From Lasiosphaeria ovina (taxonomy: Eukaryota; Ascomycota; Sordariomycetes; Sordariales; Lasiosphaeriaceae), in contig JAULSN010000001.1 of assembly GCA_033439765.1 (NCBI GenBank), positions 2,170,001 to 2,234,000 of the forward strand: a stretch of DNA of 64,000 bases, written 5' to 3'. Each line of letters begins with the position of its first letter. The first letter of the stretch is position 1. The notes beneath the pieces were generated by a model. That model had not been told where the DNA came from and ran no database searches. It saw nothing but the letters and a program-made list of their open reading frames with translations. The translations under genes were made by a program, and so were the position numbers. Below, in pieces: positions 9,580 through 20,300 of this stretch.

Positions 9580-12173
9580 TGATGGCTGGCTGGCTTGCAA
9601 ATTTACGGATTCGAGAGCATAAAAATAACAAATATACGTGCATCTTGGCCTTGAATTAGGCACAATGATACCAGACTTCATGTCTCCAACGCACCGCAAG
9701 TGACAAAACAGATCCAGGTCGAACTGCACTCCCGCATTGCTGTCGATAATACGAATTTTTTTGCCCTAAGGTATTTATAATTTTATCCATCGGCCCTGGT
9801 TTCGATCTTCCCACTGTATCCTGTCTTTTCATTCTCTTCTCCAATATGTCTCGGAGCCGGAACTTGAGGGTTAGGGTTAAGCTTTGCCCCTTTTCCTTTC
9901 ATCTCAAGACTTTCACCCGGAATACCTCATTTGGTCCCATCTACAACAGCAAAATAAATTAGGTCACTACATCCATCCATTACGTCCGTACCCGCTATAT
10001 CGCTCAGATTGGTGCCGAGCAACAGGAGACCTTTGCTCAATCTTATGTTCGCACTCTTATCTTCTAACATCTCAAGCGTTCCTTTCTCACGAGACTCAGC
10101 TCATCGGAGTCTCGGCCTTACTTATTAGTAGTCTCCTTATCGCACCCGTGTTCATCAAATGACACAGGATACGTATGGCCCAGAAGGAGAGAGATTAAAG
10201 GATATGGGCTTACAGGTCTGGCGGATACTACATAATTCTTTTCTTTCACTTCTCTCGGGCTCTTGGCTCCCTAGTGGCGCACCGCCGGGTGTGTCGTTGA
10301 GATTGAGTGTGAGCCCCGCCCCAGCCTTACGGAAATCGGCGGCTACGGTGCCCCTGCGTGCCAGAATCTCACGTCAATATGACGGCACGGAAGAACCGAG
10401 CAATGTCCTATATATGCTAATTCGCCCCTCCCTAGGGATAGGCACATATAACGAATCCGTACATGTGCAATGTGTGCGGGAAGATCAAGGGCGCCTTATC
10501 CGACAAGGAAGTATTGGTGGCGATTAAGATTTCCTTCGGCGACGTGGTCGGCAATCTTGGTTTTGTATAACCATTCCTTCCTAATATTGAAATATTCCAA
10601 ATGACAAAAACAATCAGTAGAAGGCTATCGAGACCCGTCGATAATTAAAGGCTGTCCACAAGAGCTGACGACGCTTGAACGAAATGCCAAGTCTCGGTGT
10701 CGATTCCCGAGAACAGCCTCTTCACGGTACCAGCGAGCAGCCTGTTGGGCATATATACAATGAGGTGCTCGAGTACTACCACCCGCTGGATTCTATTCTT
10801 TGCTCAATAACCTCGAAGCCCAAGAGCTCGATTTCGAAGAGTGGGACGAGAGGGATTGATGCCACCAATGGGTCGGCAACCCCGACTGCCCTCGAAACCC
10901 CTACATCCTCTCTTTTCTCCTTTCCTGGCTTTTTGCCAGGCCGGCTCGGGCGAAGGACCGGGTCGGGCCCCGGCGTTCGGAGGATATAGGGTGGGGGGTG
11001 CACGATGCGCGTATTGTGCGTCTCGACGACGTGTTAAGAGTCGGTCTTGATGGCATTAGAAACATTAAGGAACTCTCCGAGCGATAGTGCCATCTTTCCC
11101 AGAATGCCTATTACTGTCGCTCCGCCCCTGGTCAAGTTCAAGTTACCGGACGAGGGTGTCTGCGGGCGTGGGTTGCGAGAACTGGGAATGACAAGACATG
11201 GACAATGATTATGGAAAACCCATGAGGAAAAACGTCCATCATCTTTCTAAGTGAGATTTTTTCATGCACGAAGGGAGAAGAAACAATACATAGACCCAAA
11301 GCGCCGAGCTTTACATTATAATGAAAATAACAACGATGGCGCTGTCGGCGTCGGCGTCGGCATTGACGCCGGGGGGCGAAGGCAGTCGACCCGTTACTGG
11401 GCACAATTGGTGGCACGTACATGGGACAGGGACCTCGTGGAGTGACTGCGTGCGCGATGAATGAGGAAAGGCGGCTCGGGTGGTGGAAGTTGTGGAAGTC
11501 TGCGTATGAGGTAGAGAAGTGAAGGGATTTTTATAGGTACGCGGTAGGAGGGCAAAATATAGTGGTAGTTGGGGTGGGTTTGCCTCGCAAAGTGGCTGCG
11601 CTCCTGGTCGAGCTGATGAAGGTGTGCTCAGTTAAGGAAGACGAGGTTGAAGACGAGGTTGTAGAAGTTCGGGTATAGACATAGGGAAAAGAAATGGGGG
11701 AATTTATGGGCATACGGTAGGAGGGTAAAAGATAGTGGCAGTTTGGGGGGGGGGGGGGGGGGGGGGGTGTTACATCGCAAAATGGTAGGCGAGAAAGGGA
11801 GAGGGTCATCGAGGCTAGAAGCCACTCCGAATCTCGAAGAAGCAGATAAAGAACATATATGTATGATTTGGAATCTCATAGTCCATATTCGGAAGGAGAA
11901 CGAGGTAATTATTTACCTACCTACAGTACCTACCGACCTACCTAATTACCCATTTATCTACCCTCCCATCCCTTGCTTTTTGTTCGTTACCTATCTACCT
12001 TGGCTTAGCTGAAAGGCAGTTTAGCCGCACCTCGTCCCCGGATAATGGGGTAAAAAGGAAGAAGAAAAGGGAAAGACGCCCGAAAAATCCGGGAAGAAAA
12101 GGGGAATGTCAAAAAACGGAATAAGGAAAACACCCCGAGGGAAAAAGAGAAAAGAAGCCCCCTTCAAAAAGAA
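9580..12173. other. Intergenic, no supported gene
   Basis: No frame with coding character on either strand. The stretch contains two telomere-like units (9867-9880), a decayed duplication with a 23-G run (11542-11785), and ACCTACCTACC-rich sequence (about 11915-11960). The purine-rich segment just right of 12000 is probably the 3' UTR of the minus-strand gene ending at 12174. Confidence 0.5.
11542..11785 (+). repeat. Tandem duplication carrying a 23-G run
   Basis: The copy at about 11542-11596 and the copy at about 11714-11785 share CGGTAGGAGGG, AAAATATAGTGG/AAAAGATAGTGG, AGTTGGGG/AGTTTGGGG and CATCGCAAA/CCTCGCAAA. In the second copy the G-tract has expanded to 23 bases (11745-11767). The sequence is non-coding. 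The exact G count may not be reliable. Confidence 0.7.
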
Positions 12174-13321
12174 TCAACGCGCCACAGCCTTCTGCTTGAT
12201 CTCCGCCTCACGACGGAACACCCAGGTAGCCGACGCCGAAACGACAACGCGCTCGTAGCCCAGCACGCCCTCGACGAAGGCCGCCACGGCGGGCACCGAC
12301 ACGTGGAAGCTGTCGCCGGCGTAGCGCGTGTCTTTTGTGCTGAGCACGAGGCGGTCGTACGTGAGGGCCGCGCCGAACGCGGACCGCTGCAGCGTGATCT
12401 GGATCGCCGGGGGCTGCGTGAGTGTTAGCTTTTTGGACTAATTGATAGAAAGCGGGGGGGAAGGAGACGCATACGCGGGTGGTGTCGTTCTGGTTGGCGC
12501 GGCACCAGTGCGCCAGGTAGTCGTGCAGCAGCTGCAGCGACGGGCTGTGGCTGGCGTCGACGTGGATCTCCTGCGGGCCGCCGGACACGGTGAGGTGGTA
12601 GGGCGGGCGCAGGAACAGCTCGTCGGGGCGCGGTAGCGAGGCCATGGACGGTAGGAACGGGGACGAGCCAGTGGCAGCAGCGGGCTTTCGCGGAGCCGGC
12701 GTGGTGCTCGCGCCGATAGTCAGCTTGCCGACCTCGTCGGCGGGGTCGTCGCCGGCGCTGGCGACGGCGCTCGGCTGGTCAAAACAGGCCAGCATACCGG
12801 CGCGGTAGCCGGCCACAAGATCGTCGGGGCGCGCGATCGGCTCGCCGCGCGGCAGGACCAGCGAGAAGTGCTGCGGCAGCTCGTACCACGCGACGCCGTC
12901 GTGCCTAACGCCGGCCGCCTCGACGGACAGCTCGATGCCCAGCGCGGCCTGGGCCTTGTCGGCCAGCGTGTCGGCCCACGCCGTGTTCTCCTCGTCCGAG
13001 GCCAGCTCGGCCATGGTGCGCGCCCACGCGGCCACGCACCCGGCGATGACGCCCACGAAGTGCGTCTTGTCTGGGTACAGGTGCCCCAGCTCCTTGAGAA
13101 GCAGGCCCCAGTCCATGTCGAGGCGCACCCGCACGCCTACTGCCTTCTCGAGCGCCCGCAGCGCCGGCTGCAGCTCGCCATCGGGCTTGTTCCACAGCTC
13201 GCGGATGCCCAGCCGCACCTTGAGCGGCCTGTTTTTTTTGCAGAAAGGTTAGCATGTCTCGGGAGGGATGGAATGTGGGCAGGATGACTTACAGGTTCTT
13301 GTCGTCTTCTATAGCCGGCAT
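12174..13321 (-). CDS. Conserved-looking hypothetical protein, 340 aa
   Basis: Three exons (13321-13293, 13228-12475, 12413-12174) join in frame to 340 residues. The introns have GTAAGT...GCTAAC...CAG and GTATGC...CTAAC...CAG signals. The first exon encodes only MPAIEDDKNL. The N-terminal third is alpha-helical (LGIRELW, LRALEKAVGV), the middle (about 160-205) is a low-complexity Ala/Pro/Thr linker, and the last 130 residues look beta-rich, ending FRREAEIKQKAVAR. No catalytic motif, signal peptide or membrane segment is seen. I do not recognise the family. The start of its divergent neighbour at 14564 has a similar layout (VRLGIRELW here, VVRKNGVRDEW there, each followed by a helical ELLGV/KAVGV segment), which hints at distant relationship. 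A high GC content and strong codon bias support real coding. Confidence 0.8.
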
Positions 13322-14563
13322 CTTGGACGAATGCTCGGTTCCCGGTCTTGCGGGATTATGTTTAGACGGGTTATTTTCTCTCAAGTTTCTAGCTGCGTTA
13401 GCTTTTCTGTTAAAATTTATTATGCACGAGTGTGAGTGAGTGAGTGAGTGAGTGAGTGAGTGAGTGAGGGGGGGAGGGAGGGAGCCTGCACAATAGGAGA
13501 GGCACAATGTGAGGAGAACCATAAGAGGGCTAATTGTGGGGGTTGCCCCTGAATGGCCAAGGCTTGGCAGGGCAGCTTGCGAGGCGGAATCGCCAGGGTA
13601 ACTATTGCTCCTATTGACTGCACATCCACCCCTGAGTCTGCAGCCGGCGAGCATAAACAAACACGCGCATGGTCATGCTCAATTGTTTGACTGTGCGTTG
13701 TACACTATTGTGCCTCAGCGCATCCCGAAACAAGTGCTTTTATTTTCCTTTATTTTTCCCGTGGCATATTGTGACGGGCATAGTCCGTGGCTCTTTCGTG
13801 GTTTCTACTCCGTACTTTAGCAGTTTGCCCACGAGCGTGATAAACAACCAGCCCCGACATGCAGGCTTCCACGGGTGGATCGCTGCCCGTCGGGCCTCGG
13901 TGCAACGCCGGGTTCTGGTGCATGCTAGTGTAGAAGTCTATGACAAACTCCCATGCCCATCTTGACTCAAAGTTTGCCCACTCCCCGCGCTAGCTGCATG
14001 CCATCTCGAGGGGAGAAGGGGGTGCTGCCTTGCCTCGCTAAGCCCGTGTCGGTGTCTTCCCTGCTTGCTCCTCCTCACGACCCCTGCCTCCCGCCCTCAG
14101 CCGCACACTAGCTCGCACTCGTTTCTCGACCCCGCTTCTCTCGATGACCGACACAAGCCAGGACCGCATCTCATTTCCACATTTTCGTTGCGGTGAGCTT
14201 CGTTAGGGCCGCATCTGCATCATGTCCTGTCCTCACAAACGGGACGGATAGACAGGGTCATGGTTAGGTTACTAGCCAGGCAGACGTGTTGCTGTGTGAC
14301 TCGCTCGGCATCTTGACACTGTCCGCCTCGACGCCGAGCGCACCGGGGGTCCTGTTTCGGACTAACGATATTTGAGGGGTTATGCGCACTCTCGACGACT
14401 GGCTCTTTGGGGCGGGTATGGGTTTGGATAATTATGGGTATAAAGAGTAGAGCGTTTCCGCTTCCGAGGTGAAGCGAGAGGTCAAGCACCACTCACAAGA
14501 GCAACCCATCTGCATCCACCACCCACAGGCCCCCTCCCCGTACACAAACAGCTCACCGCCAAC
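13322..14563. promoter_or_regulatory. Divergent intergenic region between two hypothetical genes
   Basis: A 1.24-kb spacer serving the minus-strand gene at 13321 and the plus-strand gene at 14564. The (GTGA)n tract lies close to the minus-strand start. A CACCACCCACAGGCCCCCTCCCC-type CT-rich leader with ACAAACA precedes the ATG at 14564. A TATAAAGAG motif at about 14440 is the best TATA candidate for the plus gene. No coding frame is supported inside. Confidence 0.45.
13432..13468 (+). repeat. (GTGA)n microsatellite
   Basis: About nine tandem GTGA/GAGT units, followed by a G-rich tract (GGGGGGGAGGGAGG). It lies in the divergent promoter region just upstream of the minus-strand gene starting at 13321. 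Confidence 0.9.
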
Positions 14564-15639
14564 ATGGGTCGTCTGCCACCTGTCGAGAAGCTCTCCCTTG
14601 TTGTCCGCAAGAACGGTACGGTCATCTCCTTTGCCCACCCCCAAGATAGCATGACTAACACTGCGAGCGTCCAGTGCGAGACGAGTGGGACAGCAACAAG
14701 GCGTCCATCGAGGGCCAGCTGTCAGAGCTGCTGGGCGTGCCGTGGACGGTCGAAGCGAACCCGAACGCCATCTGGCCGTATCACAACGACGGATACGCCA
14801 AGGAGTCGCTCGGGAGCTGCATCAAGAGGTAACCCACAGTTTCCTCTCATCACTCTCTAGCCATCCCCTCTAACCCGCCCTCAAACAGCTACGTCGAAGG
14901 CGCCATCTACCAGATCAAGTACCTGGCGGGGCGGTACGGCGACGAGCTCAAGACAGAGATCAACGACCTGTGCCCGGCGCACATTCTCACCCTCGAACTC
15001 GAAGAGACCACGCCGCCGCGCTTCTCGTACGGCGGGTGCGACGTATCCGCCGACGGCAAGCTGCGCGTGTTGTTCGTCGACGGCAGCCTGGGGACCAACA
15101 TCGACTACGCGTGCCAGGAGGAGTCGCTGTTCAAGGCGCTCAACACGGCACCCACGGCCGCCGCGGTCGGGAAACCCTTGAGCTTCGTGGCGCGCAACGG
15201 GATCCGCAACGACTACGACGCGCAGATCGGCGCCACGCGCGCCGAGATCGCCGAGCTGCTCGGCAAGACGGCCGACGCGGTGACGCTGACGCCGGGGTTC
15301 GAGGCCGCGTTTGCGGCGCTCGAGGCGGCAGCCGCCAAGAAGGGCAGCGATGTGCGCGACGACTGGCAGCAGAACCTGGGCGGGTTCGCGGCCAAGTACT
15401 TTGCGGCGCTGGCGTACCAGATGAAGTACCTCAAGGTGGGCGAGGACGAGCTGGTGCAGGAGGGGTTCCTCGAGGCGGTCAGCACCAACGAGGTAGCGTT
15501 CCGCATTGTCGAGAAGCTCAAGTACGACTCGTACTGCGAGGTCGATATTGAAGACGGGGTGCTGTACCTGCAGACGACGGCCGAGCGCTGGGGGTCAAAC
15601 ATTGACTACGTGGCGTCGCAGCTGATGGACCGGCTGTGA
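14564..15639 (+). CDS. Conserved-looking hypothetical protein, 318 aa
   Basis: Three exons (14564-14615, 14675-14828, 14889-15639) join in frame to 318 residues. Intron 1 has GTACGG...GACTAACAC...CAG, and intron 2 has GTAACC...CTAACCC...CAG. The protein starts MGRLPPVEKLSLVV. It has no signal peptide or membrane helix and is acidic with long helices (for example FEAAFAALEAAAAKKG), ending in a beta-rich tail (CEVDIEDGVLYLQTT). I recognise no known domain. Strong GC3 bias and consistent splice signals make it a real gene. It is divergent from, and possibly distantly related to, the gene at 12174-13321. The start is the first ATG after a CT-rich leader. Confidence 0.8.
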
Positions 15640-16166
15640 TTGGTGACTGTTTTGTTTGAATTTCCATCTAGATAAAAGAGGCAGGTCAGCTGCAGACGGA
15701 AAATCAGGCGGAAATGAAAGGACTGGTTGATTTCTTAACATACAGACTCGCAAGGGATTCTTGCGTCGTGTTATTGTTTGTTAATTAACTAGGTAGGTAG
15801 GTACCTAGTTAGACTAAGTCCAATTATTGACTCCATTGAATAACAAGTTTGTCTGTATTCTCTATCACAACAAGCATGTGATGCACGGCATCAGACCCAA
15901 GTTTATGATCATCATAATAGCCAACAGGCACAAGGAACGGTAATCTAGACCATGATTAGCACGACTGAATGAAGTTAGACTGGACAAAACAAACCCCACC
16001 AGTAAAGAGACAATTGGAGGAGGGTATAGAACCCAAAATTCAAATAAAAACACAAACGAAAGTAAGAGAGAAGTCAAAGTACCTGTATCCACACATTCTC
16101 AAGTAATACGCAAATCCTTTCAGCATTTCGTCACCCACAGACACCCGACGTCCACGATCTTCCCAT
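15640..16166. other. Intergenic between converging genes
   Basis: This holds the 3' ends of the plus-strand gene (stop 15639) and the minus-strand ankyrin frame (stop 16167). A palindromic CTAGGTAGGTAGGTACCTAG motif lies at 15788-15810. AT-rich, no coding frame. Confidence 0.6.
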
Positions 16167-17912
16167 CTAATGGCCCAGTGACAGTGAGCAGTCAGTTAAT
16201 GACCCAATAGACGCCGGTGCCGTAATTAGGTGGGAGTGTAACCTTGGATCGCCCTCGGGCGTCCATTCGTCCTCGTAGGGGTTAGCGCCGAGGGATACCA
16301 GCAGGTCGGCGACAGACTCGTCGCCGCCGAAGCGCTTGACGATGTCGTAGCCTGTGAGGCCACCCCTCTTGATTTTGGTTCTCGTTGTGGGGGTCTTGGC
16401 CATGAAGATGGGAGTGTCGACGGCGACGCCGTGCCCGAGCACAATCTTGACTATGAGGGCGCGCTGGAGGTCTAGGGGGTGGCGCTCGTACTCGTTGGGC
16501 GGGCGCGCTATCAGCACGCTCTTGAGCTCGTCCGTCCGCGGGCACACGTCGAGGAAGGGCAGCACGCTCATGTGCAACGCGTTGCCCACGAAGGCGGCGA
16601 TGTTGGGTTGCTCGACGTGCAGCACCGGGTCGGCTTCCGCGTCCAGCAGCGCGTGGACGGCGCGGAAGTTGCGGAAGCAGAGGGCTTCTTGGAGCGGCGT
16701 GCGCGGCGTGCCGGGCCAGATGCACAAGCTGGCAGCCACTCCGCCCTCGAAGGCGAACTTGGGCTGGAAGAGGTCGACGGCGGCGCCCGCGTCAACGAGC
16801 ATCTGGATGACCTTGGGAGCCGTGTCGGCCAGCGACGAGACGGCGTGATGCAGGGCCGTGTGTCCGCGAAAGTCGAGGTAGTTGACGCTGATGCCGGCGG
16901 TAATGAGCAGGCGCACCATCTCAAGCGAGCCGACGTGATCGGCGGTATGGAGGGTGCTCGTCAGGCCGCCTTCCCGAAGAGGCTCTAGCCGCCGCTGAAC
17001 TTGAGAGTACAGCTGTTCGCCACGAGTAGTCCTATTGTGCAGGAAATGCCTGACGGGCATGGTCCTGCCGCGTCAGAGTATGGTGCGGGTGGGGCAGACG
17101 ATGGGGCCGGCGTGCTCGAGGAGCAGCCTGGCGATACCGCTGTGCTTGGTGCAGATGGCGACCTGGAGGGCGGTGCGGCAGGGCACGAGCATACCGGCCG
17201 AGGGCCGGCCGAAGTCGCCTCAGTTGACGGGGCCCGGGTGGTGGTTGTCTTTGCGGGTGGAGGGATAACTATTGTAGCGGTCGCATACCAGGCGGGCCTG
17301 GGCGGATATGTTGGCGCCGGCGTCGAGGAGGGCCGTGACCATGTTGGTGCGGCCCAGGCGGGCTGCCAGGTGCAGCGGAGCGGCAACGCACAGGTTGGAG
17401 GGCGACTCGATGCTTACGCCGACGTCGTACTGCGTTTCGTTGCGCTTGGGCGGAGTGGCGGCGTTGAGCAAGAAGATGGACGTGTTGACGGGCGACTTGG
17501 CGGCCAGAGCACGGCTCACGGTGCCGTCGAGGCCGTGGAACGCGCCCCAGAAGAGCGCAAGCGGCGTTTGGCTCGTGGCATCGAGGCGGTAGAGAATCTC
17601 GCCGACCCACACCCAAAAGGCGCGGCACGTCCTGCTCAGCGCAGACAGGTTGGCAAACACGTCGGACCCTCCATCGGCCGCAACGTATCTGGCAATTCTC
17701 ATGACAAGTTCGGCAGGGACATGGCCAAACCCCACCGCCTCTTTCTCTGCCGCTGACTCTGTCTTTGTCACTATCGGTGTCTCTGCCAATGTGTCTGTCA
17801 CTGTCTCTGCCATTGTACAAGTACTTGTATCGTTGTCCATGTTGATAGTACCGCAGGCTGTCTGTCCCGTCTTCTCGGAACAGAGGCAAGGCGAGGGAAA
17901 GATTGGATCCAT
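16167..17912 (-). pseudogene. F-box/ankyrin-repeat gene broken by two in-frame TGA codons
   Basis: One minus-strand frame of 582 codons runs from ATG 17912 to the stop at 16167. It is interrupted only by TGA at 17222-17220 and TGA at 17075-17073. Residues about 60-110 resemble an F-box (HVPAELVMRIARYV...LSRTCRAFW). Ankyrin repeats follow (PLHLAARLGRTNMVTALLDAG, RTALQVAICTKHSGIARLLLEHAG, HTADHVGSLEMVRLLITAG, HTALHHAV, TPLQEALCFRN). The second of these repeats lies between the two TGA codons, so that segment was coding. The codons fit TGG-to-TGA and CGA-to-TGA transitions. I found no intron of normal size and phase that removes either. An F-box/ankyrin protein would normally recruit targets to an SCF ubiquitin ligase. 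Alternatives are a sequencing error, stop readthrough or two separate genes. Confidence 0.65.
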
Positions 17913-19537
17913 CGTTCCTCAGGCAGCCAGCCCTAAGGCACTAATAAATACCCTAGCTGTTGCCTACCTCTTTGAGCTTATCGAGCTAAGCTTGAACAAT
18001 GAGTTTGGCTTCAGTATTCTGCTGGTTGACCCGGGTTAACAATGCTGCTCGGCGGTATTCGATAGTCAAAACGGTGGTGTGGCTTGAGCTTAAACTGCCG
18101 CTTTGCCAGACAGTGGAGGTGAGGTTTTCTCTCCAGAGTGCAGTTTCCCTTCGTCCATGTCGTTGGCGTCTCTTTTCACGTGCCTGCCAGGAGCTGCCCT
18201 CCCTACTGGGATGGGAAAGTGTCACCCCAGGGTACTTCAAGTGGGAAACACCAATGACATCACTTGCACTCCCCCTTCCCCTTCCCTTTCCTTCACGGCA
18301 GGTCCCTCTCGGCACCGAGGGCGTGAACATGCTGCCGGGGGAGCACAGAGCACCCAGAACCCACAATCCAGGTCTCACCATCTAAAGGTAAGGTGCTGTA
18401 CCTGCTTAAGGTACCACTCCCGCTTGGCTCTGTTTGGGCCAAATTTGACCTGTAATTAATTTTAGGTTTCCTTTTTGCCTGTGTCCCGTCCTTCCATCAA
18501 AAGCCAGTTGCAGGCGGAGAGCCCAACCTAATTCTCGTCGCTGCATCCTCGCTGCATCCTCGACCTCGGCCCTACCTACGGCAGTGGCAAAACCATCCAA
18601 ACATTGCTCCCCCCCAGGAAAGCCTCAACGTTCAAGGTCGGTGCGCCCGTCATCCGTCGGCTAGCCCGATTTCAACTCCTCCGCCGTCCCCCCTACTCTC
18701 GACTTTCACCGATTCCGCCTGCCGACCAAATCCAATTCGGTACTACCGCTTCGGCAGAAACGACTCGACCATACAGTGAGATGCCATCCAAAGCTTTCCC
18801 TCTCCTCGTGACAGACGGCACTATGCTGCCATGCGGTGGCAGGCGGCGGTTGAGACACGAATTGGTCATGGCCAACGGACAACAACCGATAAGGGGGCTA
18901 AGGGTTTGGCCCAATCGATGTGGCCTGGACACGGCGGAGCCAACTGACTTGGCGCAAAATACCTCCTCCTCGAGCTTGTCGCGAGTCTTTCCCACGGTAC
19001 AACGCCAACTTCAGCCTGTGGACACTCGATGCTACCTCGGGGACTCCCTAAAATACGAAGGAGGGCGGCCATAGTTGGGTACGGCATCATCTGCCGGACC
19101 GGACCCCTGATCACAAGGCAGCCTCAAGAGTGCGAGCACAGATCCAAATAGCCAAATTTGCGAGGGCCACTCAGGAACCGCCCGAGGCACACGATCTCCT
19201 TCATGTCTCGTGCCTGCTCTCGAGAGAACATACGAACAGCTACAATATTGACGATTGCTATTCTGTGCGGCGCAGCCCTCCCATCGGCGTCTCACCAGCA
19301 TGGGGACTGCTCCGACATCGAGGCGAGGAGCATATAACCCGCCTGGCTGGCTGACCGACCGACTGAGTCACTGATAGACTGTCAAGCCCGGAGAAAAGAA
19401 TGCAGAGTCCAATCACCACCTTCGCCAGTCCATAACAGTCTGTCTGCTTCAGTCTGTCTGCTTTCGCCAAAGTGCTCAACAAGACACGCAACAGTCCGCC
19501 TCGAACACTGCTGCTGACCTCCACAGCTTTGCCCCCA
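17913..19537. promoter_or_regulatory. Divergent intergenic region, promoter of the secreted-protein gene
   Basis: A TATA-like box (CATATAA, 19331-19337) lies 200 bp before the ATG at 19538 and is followed by CAGTCTGTCTGCTTCAGTCTGTCTG, a CT-rich leader typical of fungal start regions. This is the only well-formed core promoter in the window. The rest shows no supported coding frame. Confidence 0.5.
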
Positions 19538-20300
19538 ATGGCTGGCCGTTTTCTGCCCCTGAACCTAGTCCTGGGCCTCTTGCTCGCCAGCCTGACCGCG
19601 TCGGCTCCTCTCGTGCTCGGCGAGAGCCGTTTGCAACGCCGAGATGCCAGGCAGTCGTGCTCAGACGCTTCGATGAACGCTCCCCCGTGGACGGCCCAGG
19701 ACTTCGACTTCCACTCGTCTATTACCTTCAGCACGCCAGCCCACCAGATCGTCGGCGGCTGGGTGTCGTTCAGCCTGAGGAACCCGGCCCTGCCATTCGT
19801 CATGTCGTGCTTCGCCAGCAGCTCCCAGCTCCAGGAGTTCTTCTACGGCGACCAGTGGTTCTCGTGCTCGGCACCACCAGACGCCGCCACGGCGAGCGAG
19901 GCCGAGTTCCGCTTCGACCGGGCGACGGGCCGTTTCGACATTTCGCAGAATTGGATCTGTCCAGACGCTGACCCTCAGTCACGGTATTGCCATTCCCCCA
20001 GGCCCTTCCTCCAAACACCCTACCCGGACCTGGGTGACCTCCCCAGCACTGATAACCCTACAAGCGACTGGCGGCGAGAGTCTTGGCCACACACGGTTAG
20101 CCGCCCCCTTACAGGAATGCTGACATTGCGGCAGAATAACCTTCAACGCGTCTGGCACCACGACAGTGCCCCTCGACTGCGCTACAAGCCGCTGGCAGAA
20201 TGGGAACTGGTCCATGGACCATCTCTACTCGACCGAGTCGGTCGAGTGTGGGCTGCTGAACATCACCATTGTGCCTAACGACTTGGAGGCTTGGGCTTAA
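19538..20300 (+). CDS. Small secreted cysteine-containing protein (effector-like)
   Basis: Two exons (19538-19983, 20135-20300) join to 203 residues. The 151-nt intron runs GTATTG...GCTGAC...GCAG. A nearer TTACAG acceptor would run into a stop. Residues 1-30 form a signal peptide (hydrophobic LNLVLGLLLASLTASAPLVLG), followed by a dibasic LQRR site that could be Kex2-processed. The mature part has six cysteines (QSC, MSC, FSC, WIC, LDC, VEC), likely three disulfides, and N-glycosylation sites (NAS, NWS, NIT). The beta-rich pattern with an opening WTAQDFDFHSSITFS resembles small secreted fungal families of the AA1-like (Alt a 1-like) kind, but this is a loose resemblance. It is probably exported and may act at the host or cell-wall interface. 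Reading through the intron would change the frame and lose the last two cysteines. Confidence 0.75.

Noticed and set aside
9867..9880. AGGGTTAGGGTTAA, an interstitial telomere repeat
   Set aside because: Two units only. This length is expected now and then by chance, and no subtelomeric feature surrounds it.
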